This document shows, one piece after another, positions 7,258 through 14,155 of a DNA stretch of 14,218 bases. The translations under genes and the position numbers were made by a program. Source of the stretch: Bacteroidota bacterium. GTDB taxonomy: Bacteria > Bacteroidota > Bacteroidia > AKYH767-A > JABDAW01. Below the pieces are notes generated by a model. The model saw only the letters and a program-made list of their open reading frames with translations. It had not been told where the DNA came from and searched no databases. Position 1 is the stretch's first letter. The number at the start of each line of letters is the position of its first letter. The stretch is from positions 1 to 14,218 of the forward strand of contig JAHEYM010000046.1 in NCBI GenBank assembly GCA_023251595.1, read 5' to 3'.

Positions 7258-7974
7258 TCAGAATCTGACTGATAAAAATAAAACGGTTGGTAAAGTGATC
7301 GAAAATTTATTTGTAATAGTTTCTGAGTTTGAATTCGTTACATGTATTTCGGTTGTGTTGTTAAAAACAAAAAATATTTTGTTCGTCTGACTCACATTCT
7401 GTTTGTCATTGGATGTGACAAGATAACCTGTCGCTTCTGTTCCAATCAACACCCTTTCTGTGATGTGATAACTCAGACTCACCCTTAATCCACCGCCATA
7501 ATTATTCAATACGCTCGCAGAACTTGAAAAGGTACTATCAATTTCAGAGCTGTTGTCAAAAGATGATATTGTTGCCGTTTTATCTTTATTAAAATTCATT
7601 AATAAATCAGCACCATAGCCGGCAACAAACCTTTTCCCGAGATGAACGATTCGACTCACACCCGCACGTAATGAGAAATCATTAATTCGTGTAATCCGAC
7701 CATCAGGATCTGTTTTATCCTTTATCTCCGAATAATTATATCCGAGTCCGGCATTCAATCCCCAACCCGTTTTCGGAGAATTCATGCTGTAAACTAAAAG
7801 ATATGGATTATCTGTTGTAGTGGTATTATTAAAATTAAAAATCTGTTTCCATAACTGATTTGCCTGAAGTCCGATAAAATGAAAATACTTTTCTTCTTTT
7901 TTTTCGGGCGTCTGTGAAAGTACAATTCCGCTTCCTGTCAACAGGAAAATCACCGCAGTGATATATTTTCTCAT
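7258..7974 (-). CDS. Small outer-membrane beta-barrel-like protein of unknown function
   Basis: The 238-residue protein starts with a signal peptide (MRKYITAVIFLLTGSGIVLSQ). After it come alternating-residue segments such as GWGLNAGLGYNYSE, DFSLRAGVSRIVHLG, KRFVAGYGADLLMNF and GGGLRVSLSYHI, separated by polar loops rich in Asn, Ser, Thr and Asp. The chain ends in LFLSVRF, with the terminal phenylalanine usual for barrel proteins inserted by BamA. These features fit an 8-stranded outer-membrane barrel, but I recognise no named family. It lies 9 nt after the peroxidase gene and 8 nt before the lipoprotein gene, so the three are very likely co-transcribed. Confidence 0.75.
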   Translation of the reverse strand: MRKYITAVIFLLTGSGIVLSQTPEKKEEKYFHFIGLQANQLWKQIFNFNNTTTTDNPYLLVYSMNSPKTGWGLNAGLGYNYSEIKDKTDPDGRITRINDFSLRAGVSRIVHLGKRFVAGYGADLLMNFNKDKTATISSFDNSSEIDSTFSSSASVLNNYGGGLRVSLSYHITERVLIGTEATGYLVTSNDKQNVSQTNKIFFVFNNTTEIHVTNSNSETITNKFSITLPTVLFLSVRF

Positions 7975-7983
7975 AAATAATAT

Positions 7984-9057
7984 TTATCTTGTTTTAAAAG
8001 GATTCGAGAACCTCACATCTGTAATCATAAAAGGATCCGTTAATGTTTTCATGAATGCAATAATTGCTGCTTTATCATTATCCGGAATATTCATGTTTTT
8101 GGCATGACCATCGGTTCCCTGCAAGCGCGCATCGAGATTCGGATGATCGGCAATTCCGTGACTATAATGATCAAGGACTTCCTCCAATGTTGCAAATCTT
8201 CCGTCGTGCATATATGGCGCCGTCAATTCTATATTTCGAAGATTCGGGATTTTAAATTTACCGTTATCTGCAGAATTTCCATTGAGTTTACCTAATCCAT
8301 TATCCGTATATTCGAGATCGAGACCAATATTCACAAAACCGCCACCGCTTTGATACGCGTTAGGTTCTGTTGTTTGATGACAGCTGTTACAATTATATGT
8401 GGTGAAGAAAAGATTCATTCCCTGAACTTCCTGACCTGTGAGTCCTGAACCCGCACTTATATAATTATCAAACCTATTTGCAAATGAAAAAATGCTGCTG
8501 GTAAAAGCTGCCAGTGCTTCGGCGATCTTGCTTGCTGTAATTTCTGAATTGCCATAAGCTTTTGTAAAAAGTTCCGGATAATATGGTAAAGAATTAATTC
8601 CACCTTCAATTGCACCCGGACCACGCATACCCATTTCTATATGGTTTACGACCGGTTTTAAAACCATATCCTGTAAATCAGTCTCTCTCCCATCCCAAAA
8701 AAGATGAACATTTTGAATAAATGAATTCGAATTAATATTCTGAATTGGCAGGGTATTTCGAAGGGTGAGCCGGTTCTCAAAACCTCTGCTTAAAGCAACA
8801 TTATCCGAAAAAGCGAGAGTTTGTTTGTGGCATGTTGCGCAGGAAATCGCATTATTTACCGAAAGATGCGTATCGTAAAAGAGCACTCTTCCAAGTGTAG
8901 CCACATTCGAAACATTCTGGTTATACGAATACGGAATTGACGGCAGATCAAGGTATTGTGTAGTAGGAGAAATGGAACTTTCTTCTCTTTTGCAGGACTG
9001 AAAAGCAAGAATTCCTGCAATAATCGAAATCGAAACGAGAAAGCGGGTGTGTTTCAT
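7984..9057 (-). CDS. Di-haem cytochrome c peroxidase family lipoprotein
   Basis: Reduces hydrogen peroxide with electrons from the respiratory chain, or acts as a related di-haem oxidoreductase. The 357-residue protein has two CxxCH haem sites, C73-ATC-H77 and C223-NSC-H227. WDGRETDL (121-128) and APYMHDGRF (280-288) are family motifs; M283 at the position of the distal Met ligand favours true CCP over MauG, which has Tyr there. The signal sequence ends in AFQSC, so it is probably lipidated at C22 and anchored to a membrane. Residues after the cysteine (KREES) are charged and could, by inference, act as a surface-export signal of the Bacteroidota type. It is the first gene of a three-gene operon with its own promoter at 9077-9108. 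Confidence 0.92.
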   Translation of the reverse strand: MKHTRFLVSISIIAGILAFQSCKREESSISPTTQYLDLPSIPYSYNQNVSNVATLGRVLFYDTHLSVNNAISCATCHKQTLAFSDNVALSRGFENRLTLRNTLPIQNINSNSFIQNVHLFWDGRETDLQDMVLKPVVNHIEMGMRGPGAIEGGINSLPYYPELFTKAYGNSEITASKIAEALAAFTSSIFSFANRFDNYISAGSGLTGQEVQGMNLFFTTYNCNSCHQTTEPNAYQSGGGFVNIGLDLEYTDNGLGKLNGNSADNGKFKIPNLRNIELTAPYMHDGRFATLEEVLDHYSHGIADHPNLDARLQGTDGHAKNMNIPDNDKAAIIAFMKTLTDPFMITDVRFSNPFKTR

Positions 9058-9076
9058 GCGGAGGGTATTTAGAGTT

Positions 9077-9108
9077 CAAATATATACAAAATTGTTGGGA
9101 TTTCCAAA
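9077..9108 (-). promoter_or_regulatory. Bacteroidota-type promoter of the peroxidase operon
   Basis: On the minus strand TTTG at 9105-9108 (-33) and TATATTTG at 9077-9084 (-7) are separated by 20 bp. Both match the Bacteroidota sigma factor consensus. It is the best promoter in the window and lies 19 nt before the ATG at 9057. Confidence 0.65.
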
Positions 9109-9144
9109 TTATCAGCGATTTCAAAACCAAAAATTACTATTTTT

Positions 9145-9198
9145 CTTTGCGCCTTGGCGTCTTCGCAGCTTTCCTAATTTGGTTACGAAGGCACAAAG
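9145..9198. repeat. Imperfect inverted repeat of a CTTTGCGCC-type dispersed element
   Basis: CTTTGCGCCTT at 9145-9155 is matched in inverse orientation by AAGGCACAAAG at 9188-9198 with one mismatch; the loop is 32 bp. CTTTGCGCC...CTTCGC strings are common intergenic repeats in many bacterial genomes. The right arm forms the last codons (FVPS) and stop of aroA. It could fold in the aroA mRNA end, but it lacks a T-run. Confidence 0.65.
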
Positions 9199-10502
9199 TT
9201 CTGATTTATTGAAAATCCGGCTTTTGCGATTTCCTCCCAAAAATCAGGATAAGATTTTGAAACCACCTCTCCATCTTCCAAAATCAATTGTTCAACCTTA
9301 AGCGCAACCGGTGCAAAAGCCATTGCCATTCGATGATCGCCGTACGTTGAAATGATTTCTTCTGTTGAGTTAATTTTTCCGGAAATTAAAAGACATTCTC
9401 CGTTCTGAATTTCTGTCGTAATTCCAAATTTTTTTAATTCGTTCGATAATGCAGACAACCGGTCGGTTTCTTTATATTTAAGTGTTCCAAGTCCGGTGAA
9501 TTTACCTTTTATTCCAAGTGCTGCACAGGTAACAATGACAGTTTGTGCAAGATCGGGACAATCTGTAAAATCATATTCAAAAGAATCGGGAAGTGTTATA
9601 TTTTCCTTTGCGATAAAAATGGCATCTGCGAAAAAGGTTGTGAAGACTCCGAATTTTTCCATGATATCTGCAATCACCCGATCGCCTTGAATACTTTCTC
9701 CATTCAGTTTGCCCAAAGTAATTAATGCATGCTCGGACAAAGCTGCAATTTCATACCAATAAGATGCCGCACTCCAATCTGCCTCCACTTTTATATTTTC
9801 TGTTTTATATTCCTGATTCGCAATCGTGATTCTGTTATTCTCCCATAAAACATTTATTCCGAATTTCTCCATTAATCGGATCGTCATCTCTATATATGGT
9901 TTTGAAACAACTTCACCCGAAATATTTAAAATTAGTCCATCGGGAAAAATTGGTGCAATCATCAACAATCCCGAAATAAACTGACTGCTTATACTACCAT
10001 CAATATTAATTACATTCTTAATTTCATTATCTGAAAACTTAATAATAATTGGTGGAAATCCTTCTTTGTTACTGTATGAAATATTAATTCCTATTGCTTT
10101 TAAGGAATCGACGAGGGCAGCGATTGGACGATTTTGCATGCGTGCAGAGCCGGTTAATGTCACTGAATGTCCTCCCCCTGCCCCCTCCAGAGGGGGATAA
10201 TTAAGTCCTGCCCCTAGCACGGGATAATGAGATTGCAAAGCGAAGAAAGCGGTTAAAAATCTGAAGGTGGTTCCGGCATCTCCGCAGTTGTATGTTTTAT
10301 TAATTTCACCGGAAGTTGTTTTAAAATCATCCAGAATTTTCTTTAAACAGACGGAGTCATCAGAAGTTGAAGCGCGCTCAATATCAAACGAATTCTTTGA
10401 TAATGCTTTAATAATGAGTAAACGGTTAGTAATACTTTTCGAGGATGGCAAAACCGGAATCGCGGAAATATCACTTACCGGTTTTTTAATGCGAATAGCC
10501 AT
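9183..10502 (-). CDS. aroA: 3-phosphoshikimate 1-carboxyvinyltransferase (EPSP synthase) with a repeat-derived insert
   Basis: Transfers enolpyruvate from PEP to shikimate 3-phosphate, the sixth shikimate step. The 439-residue protein keeps the key residues: K22 in SSKSITNR, NCGDAGTTFR (72-81), SARMQNRP (119-126), SISSQ (170-174), D317, KETDR (344-348), GDHRMA (388-393) and K416 in SKSYPDF. It is somewhat longer than the roughly 410 residues I expect. Residues 91-111 (YPVLGAGLN...PPLEGAGGG) match no EPSP synthase segment and translate a GC-rich palindromic repeat inserted in frame between FFALQ and HSVTLTG. The last residues NFVPS and the stop come from another repeat. It starts 10 nt after aroB, with AGGAG very close to the ATG. 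Confidence 0.93.
   Translation of the reverse strand: MAIRIKKPVSDISAIPVLPSSKSITNRLLIIKALSKNSFDIERASTSDDSVCLKKILDDFKTTSGEINKTYNCGDAGTTFRFLTAFFALQSHYPVLGAGLNYPPLEGAGGGHSVTLTGSARMQNRPIAALVDSLKAIGINISYSNKEGFPPIIIKFSDNEIKNVINIDGSISSQFISGLLMIAPIFPDGLILNISGEVVSKPYIEMTIRLMEKFGINVLWENNRITIANQEYKTENIKVEADWSAASYWYEIAALSEHALITLGKLNGESIQGDRVIADIMEKFGVFTTFFADAIFIAKENITLPDSFEYDFTDCPDLAQTVIVTCAALGIKGKFTGLGTLKYKETDRLSALSNELKKFGITTEIQNGECLLISGKINSTEEIISTYGDHRMAMAFAPVALKVEQLILEDGEVVSKSYPDFWEEIAKAGFSINQNFVPS
10170..10232. repeat. GC-rich palindromic repeat inserted in frame inside aroA
   Basis: A 63-bp segment (21 codons) much richer in G/C than the flanking gene. It contains a perfect hairpin, CCCCCTC (10181-10187) and GAGGGGG (10190-10196), with a CA loop. 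Read in the aroA frame it gives PPLEGAGGG, a peptide typical of translated Bacteroidota intergenic repeats. The exact edges are inferred from where conserved EPSP synthase sequence stops and resumes. Confidence 0.75.
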
Positions 10503-10512
10503 TCTCCTTTTC

Positions 10513-11553
10513 TCAGTATGTTTTTAACGCTTTTTCAATCAACTTTACATCACATTCATAATCAATCTCTGCCTTCCCGATTCGTTTCAGCAATGTAAAG
10601 TTTATTTTCCCCTCTTTGTTTTTCTTATCATTCGTCATAAATTTCATGATCTCCGGAATGGCTTCTTCATTTAATTTAACCGGAGGAAAAACGGCCGAAA
10701 TCCAATATATAATTTCATTCAAATCTTTTTGGGGAAGTCCCGCGACGATGGACGATAGCAGTGCTTCGCAAATCATCCCTGCAGCAATTGCTTCACCATG
10801 AAGAATCGGATCTTTATCATATTTGTTTGAATAACTTTCTATCGCGTGCCCGATCGTATGTCCGAAGTTAAGGATCTTTCTTTGAGATTTTTCAAGAGGA
10901 TCTTTTCGGGTGATATTTGTTTTAATCTCAATAGATTTATTGATAATCTTTTCTCCACTCCTTTTCAGGGTGAAGTTTTCCTCCTTCAATAATTTCCAAT
11001 ATTTTTTATCAGCAATAAGTGCATGTTTTGCAACCTCCGCCATTCCGGAAAGAATTTGACGATCGGGAAGTGTTTTTAGAAATTTAGGTTCAACAAAAAC
11101 AACATCCGGTTTTTTGAAAGTGCCGATCAGATTTTTAATATCTTGAAAATCGATTCCCGTCTTCCCTCCCCACGCTGCATCCACCATCGAAAGCAAGGTG
11201 GTTGGAATATTAATATGTTTAATTCCCCGTTTATAAACTGAAGCGCAAAATCCACCGATATCACAGATCACACCTCCACCAAGATTAATTAAAAGCGAAT
11301 TTCTATCTGCATTAGATTTAGTTAGTTCAGCCCATATATGATTACAGCTTTCGATCGTTTTATTTTTTTCACCCGAAGCAATTTGAATAATCTTTGCCTT
11401 TTTTAATTCGGGTGAAGTTTTCAATAAAACAGGAAGACAATGTTTACGGGTATTTTCATCGAGGAGGAGGAACACCCCGCCCGACACACCCCTAGCCCCT
11501 CTCAAGAGGGGAATGAGATTTAATTTTATTATATTTACGGTTTCATTTCTCAA
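10513..11553 (-). CDS. aroB: 3-dehydroquinate synthase with a repeat-derived N-terminus
   Basis: Cyclises DAHP to 3-dehydroquinate using NAD and a metal ion, the second shikimate step. The frame gives up to 346 residues. Conserved parts are LLLDENT (NAD-contacting D and N), SGEKNKT, LGGGVICDIGGF, NIPTTLLSMVDAAWGGKTGID, LPDRQILSGMAEVAKHALI, LNFGHTIGHAIE and LHGEAIAAGM (metal ligands in the last two). The start is uncertain: the upstream in-frame stop is at 11563-11565 and the first possible start is TTG at 11551-11553. No in-frame ATG precedes the conserved core. Residues 13-26 (IPLLRGARGVSGG) translate a palindromic repeat. Alternative GTG starts lie at codons 23 and 27. The enzyme may still work because the known catalytic residues are intact, but the N-terminal strand region is abnormal. 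Confidence 0.9.
   Translation of the reverse strand: MRNETVNIIKLNLIPLLRGARGVSGGVFLLLDENTRKHCLPVLLKTSPELKKAKIIQIASGEKNKTIESCNHIWAELTKSNADRNSLLINLGGGVICDIGGFCASVYKRGIKHINIPTTLLSMVDAAWGGKTGIDFQDIKNLIGTFKKPDVVFVEPKFLKTLPDRQILSGMAEVAKHALIADKKYWKLLKEENFTLKRSGEKIINKSIEIKTNITRKDPLEKSQRKILNFGHTIGHAIESYSNKYDKDPILHGEAIAAGMICEALLSSIVAGLPQKDLNEIIYWISAVFPPVKLNEEAIPEIMKFMTNDKKNKEGKINFTLLKRIGKAEIDYECDVKLIEKALKTY
11476..11517. repeat. GC-rich palindromic repeat forming the 5' coding end of aroB
   Basis: It contains the perfect hairpin CCCCTCT (11496-11502) and AGAGGGG (11505-11511) with a 2-bp loop, followed by a C-rich tail. Read on the minus strand it gives PLLRGARGV, a well-known translated-repeat peptide. 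It lies between the only available start codon and the first conserved aroB motif. Confidence 0.75.
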
Positions 11554-11606
11554 CTCTTCAACTTATCAACTTATCAACTTATCAACTTATCAACTTATCA
11601 ACCCTT
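11551..11606. repeat. 8-bp tandem array (CAACTTAT), five perfect and two variant copies
   Basis: Five perfect CAACTTAT units (11559-11598) are flanked by CAACTCTT (11551-11558) and CAACCCTT (11599-11606). On the minus strand the array holds TAA and TGA, and the aroB upstream in-frame stop lies in it. The proposed TTG start of aroB is in the first variant copy. Confidence 0.92.
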
Positions 11607-11619
11607 CAACCTCCAAAGT

Positions 11620-11640
11620 CGTTGCATGCAACGCCTCTAC
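11620..11640. repeat. Short GTAGAGGCGTTGC palindromic element at the end of the DAHP synthase gene
   Basis: CGTTGCATGCAACG (11620-11633) is a perfect 14-bp palindrome. On the minus strand it is preceded by GTAGAGG, giving the arrangement of a dispersed repeat seen in many genomes. The TAG stop codon of the DAHP synthase gene (11637-11639) is part of GTAGAG. Confidence 0.6.
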
Positions 11641-12722
11641 GAATTCATTACCTTCGATTGATTTTCGATCGCTTCCTGATGAATCAGTTCGAATAATTTC
11701 AACACGAATTCTTTTGTTAATTCTTTATTTACGCCCAACATCATTCTGGTTTCGACAATTTCATCCCAACGCATCGACTGGAGAATTGTGATATTATGAT
11801 CTTTTTTAAATTGTCCGATATCTTTCGCGATTTTCATTCTTTTCGCGATAATATCCAATATATTATAATCTAATTTATCTATCTGTTGACGAAAATCCTC
11901 GATCATCCGGAGTCCGGTAACATCCTCTATATTCTGAGTCCGGCATATAAGATTATTGAGAAGCACCTTTAATATTTCGGGAGTGATTTGCTGTTTCGAG
12001 TCACTCAGCGCTTTATCAGGATTTATATGCGACTCGATCATGAGTCCGTCGAAATTGAGATCGAGAGCCGTCTGCGAAACCGCTTGCAACAAAGTCCTGT
12101 TTCCGCTGATATGACTTGGATCACAAATCATTGGTATTCCGGGCATTCTTCGTCTGAACTCGATCGGAATCTCCCAATTTGGCCGATTCCGGTACATTGT
12201 TTTCTCGTAACTCGAAAAACCGCGATGAATAGCGGCAATCCTCGATATTCCTGCCCTGAGAAACCTCTCAAAAGCACCGATCCAGAGCTCGATGTCGGGA
12301 TTCACCGGGTTCTTCACCATAACAGGTACGTCAACTCCTTGCAAGGCATCAGCGATTTCCTGCACCACGAAAGGGTTTACCGTACTTCGTGCGCCGATCC
12401 AAAGAACGTCAATACCGATTTTCAAAGCTGCTTCGACGTGTTTGGCATTCGCCACTTCCACTGTTACCGGAAGTCCTGCAGCGATTCCGGCATCTTTCAG
12501 CCATTTCAAGCCTTCATTTCCCGCTCCCTCGAATGAATTTGGATGTGTTCTCGGCTTCCAAATCCCGGCCCTCACAAGATTTACCGTTCCAAGCCGACCC
12601 AGCGCCAAAACCGTGCTCTCAACCTGTTCCTGCGACTCAGCACCACATGGACCACTGACGATAAAGGGTCTTGTGTACTCAATGCCGAGGATGTTCGCGG
12701 TGGTTTTGGATCTGGTTTCCAT
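11637..12722 (-). CDS. Bifunctional 3-deoxy-7-phosphoheptulonate synthase / chorismate mutase
   Basis: The N-terminal domain condenses PEP and erythrose 4-phosphate to DAHP (first shikimate step). The C-terminal domain converts chorismate to prephenate and probably serves as a sensor for feedback inhibition, as in homologous fusions. The DAHP synthase part (about 1-260) is of the KDO8P-synthase-like type: VSGPCGAES (22-30), RAGIWKPRTHP (51-61), VKNPVNPD (136-143), AIHRGFS (164-170), CDPSHISGNR (200-209) and ESHINPDKALSD (230-241). The chorismate mutase part (274-355) is of the AroQ type, with R278, R295, K306 or K307 and the RWDEIVETR segment. At 361 residues the length fits the Bacteroidota fusion. 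The start ATG at 12722 gives a 20-residue lead before the first motif. It heads the operon with aroB and aroA. Confidence 0.95.
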   Translation of the reverse strand: METRSKTTANILGIEYTRPFIVSGPCGAESQEQVESTVLALGRLGTVNLVRAGIWKPRTHPNSFEGAGNEGLKWLKDAGIAAGLPVTVEVANAKHVEAALKIGIDVLWIGARSTVNPFVVQEIADALQGVDVPVMVKNPVNPDIELWIGAFERFLRAGISRIAAIHRGFSSYEKTMYRNRPNWEIPIEFRRRMPGIPMICDPSHISGNRTLLQAVSQTALDLNFDGLMIESHINPDKALSDSKQQITPEILKVLLNNLICRTQNIEDVTGLRMIEDFRQQIDKLDYNILDIIAKRMKIAKDIGQFKKDHNITILQSMRWDEIVETRMMLGVNKELTKEFVLKLFELIHQEAIENQSKVMNS

Positions 12723-12727
12723 CCCTG

Positions 12728-12735
12728 CAAAATTA
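12728..12735 (-). promoter_or_regulatory. Possible -7 element of the aro operon, unusually close to the start codon
   Basis: On the minus strand TAATTTTG matches TAnnTTTG and is followed by C like other boxes here, but only 5 nt separate it from the ATG at 12722. Transcription from it would give a leaderless or nearly leaderless message. No -33 TTG is present at the right distance; the upstream DNA is the GC-rich palindrome. Confidence 0.3.
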
Positions 12736-12743
12736 GCAAAAAG

Positions 12744-12850
12744 ACCCTCACCCTCGGTCCCTCTCCCACGCCCTCATCCCCTACCCTTCTCCCACGGGAG
12801 AAGGGAGTCCGACTTCCCTCTCCCTTGGGCGAGGGACCGGGGGTGAGGGT
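12744..12850. repeat. 107-bp nested GC-rich palindromic element, copy 2
   Basis: The outer arms (12744-12763 and 12831-12850) pair over 20 bp with one mismatch. Nested inside is a perfect hairpin with 10-bp arms (12784-12793 and 12796-12805). The left 60 bp repeat the element at 2733-2792. It fills most of the intergenic region between the divergent aro operon and proline dehydrogenase gene. Confidence 0.9.
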
Positions 12851-12889
12851 TTTATGACTTTAGTCAGTTTAAAGCAACGAAACGTTCTT

Positions 12890-12897
12890 TACATTTG
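12890..12897 (+). promoter_or_regulatory. Candidate -7 element of the proline dehydrogenase gene
   Basis: TACATTTG matches TAnnTTTG and is followed by C. It lies 16 nt before the ATG at 12914. GTTT at 12867-12870, 19 bp upstream, is a weak -33 candidate. The box falls between two possible start codons (12854 and 12914) and argues for the second. Confidence 0.55.
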
Positions 12898-12913
12898 CAA
12901 AAAATTATTTTTT

Positions 12914-14104
12914 ATGGAGCCACAAAAGATTTCATTTGATAACACCGAAATCGCTTTCGCCGGAAAAACAGATAAAGATATTACTCGTGCCTATTGGCTA
13001 TTTAAATTTATCAGCATTAATTGGCTGGTAAAAGTCGGTCCCTCATTGGTGAATTTTGCATTAAAAATTCATTTCCCGATAAAAGGATTAATCCGGTCAA
13101 CTGTATTTCGTCATTTCTGCGGAGGTGAAAATATTGAGGGTTGCGAAAGAGCCATTACTGATCTTGCAAAATATAATATCGGAACAATTCTCGATTATTC
13201 TGTTGAAGGACGTGAGGATGAAGAATCATTTGATTCAACGAGAAATGAAATTTTACGCACCGTCGATTACGCTGCAAAAGATAAACGGATTGCATTTTGT
13301 GTTTTCAAACCTACGGGATTAGCACGTCACGCGCTTCTCGAAAAAATTCAGAATAAAGAATTACTCACCAACGATGAACAAGCGGAATATCTCAGAATAA
13401 AAAATCGGATCGAAGCAATTTGCCGCACTTGTTACGAAAAAAACATCACATTATTCATCGACGCAGAACAATCGTGGATTCAAGATCCAATCGATGATAT
13501 CGCGTTGGAGATGATGCGGAAATTCAACAAAGAAAAGATAATTGTATATACAACCATTCAGATGTACAGAACTGATCGTCTCCATTATCTGAAAAAAATA
13601 TATAATCTCTCCATGGCCGAAAATTTCAGAACGGGATTTAAAATCGTCCGTGGTGCTTATATGGAGAAAGAAAGAATTCGCGCAAGTCAGATGGGATATC
13701 CTTCTCCAATTCATATTACCAAAGCAGATACAGACCGCGATTACGATGCCTCGGTTGCATTTTGTTTAGATCATTATGAGAATGTTGCTGTGTGTGCAGG
13801 TACGCATAATGAAAAGTCGAGCATGAATATGGCACAATTTATTATCAAAAATAATATTCCAAAAAATCATCCGCATTTACATTTTTCACAATTAATCGGG
13901 ATGAGCGATCATATCTCATATAATGTTGCACACGCGGGATTCAACGTCACCAAATATGTACCTTATGGTCCGGTTGAATTGGTGCTCCCTTATCTTTTCA
14001 GAAGAGCTCAGGAAAATACTTCCGTCAAAGGACAAACCGGAAGAGAGTTGAGTTTGATTATTAGAGAGAGGGAACGGAGGAAAAATGAAAGAATGAAAGA
14101 GTGA
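12914..14104 (+). CDS. Proline dehydrogenase
   Basis: FAD enzyme oxidising L-proline to pyrroline-5-carboxylate and passing electrons to the quinone pool; works at the inner membrane. The frame opens at 12854, but the ATG at 12914 is preferred because a -7 box lies between the two, giving 396 residues. Seen in order: FKPTGLAR (131-138), LFIDAEQSW (180-188), TIQMYRTDR (214-222), FKIVRGAYMEKER (242-254), DTDRDYDAS (272-280), GTHNEKS (296-302), SQLIGMSDH (325-333) and YVPYGPVELVLPYLFRRAQEN (348-368). The RR pair at 363-364 matches the proline carboxylate-binding arginines of PutA. It is a stand-alone enzyme without the P5C dehydrogenase domain. The last residues (NERMKE) and the stop codon are encoded by an 8-bp tandem array. 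Confidence 0.93.
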   Translation: MEPQKISFDNTEIAFAGKTDKDITRAYWLFKFISINWLVKVGPSLVNFALKIHFPIKGLIRSTVFRHFCGGENIEGCERAITDLAKYNIGTILDYSVEGREDEESFDSTRNEILRTVDYAAKDKRIAFCVFKPTGLARHALLEKIQNKELLTNDEQAEYLRIKNRIEAICRTCYEKNITLFIDAEQSWIQDPIDDIALEMMRKFNKEKIIVYTTIQMYRTDRLHYLKKIYNLSMAENFRTGFKIVRGAYMEKERIRASQMGYPSPIHITKADTDRDYDASVAFCLDHYENVAVCAGTHNEKSSMNMAQFIIKNNIPKNHPHLHFSQLIGMSDHISYNVAHAGFNVTKYVPYGPVELVLPYLFRRAQENTSVKGQTGRELSLIIRERERRKNERMKE

Positions 14105-14155
14105 AAGAATGAAAGAATGAAAGAGTGAAAGAGTGAATAGTGAATGGTGAATGGT
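14087..14155. repeat. Mosaic 8-bp/7-bp tandem array (GAAAGAAT, GAAAGAGT, then GAATRGT)
   Basis: Six 8-bp units (order AAT, AGT, AAT, AAT, AGT, AGT endings) run from 14087 to 14134, followed by three 7-bp units GAATAGT, GAATGGT, GAATGGT. The array starts inside the proline dehydrogenase gene and contains its TGA stop. The remaining bases to 14218 hold no recognisable feature. Confidence 0.9.

Noticed and set aside
12292..12846. 184-residue open frame on the plus strand opposite the DAHP synthase gene
   Set aside because: It lies fully antisense to a strongly conserved gene and ends by translating the GC-rich palindrome; no domain or start context supports it.
12854..12913. Upstream start for proline dehydrogenase
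   Set aside because: A good -7 box (12890-12897) lies downstream of this ATG, so the message probably does not include it; the extra 20 residues have no family counterpart.
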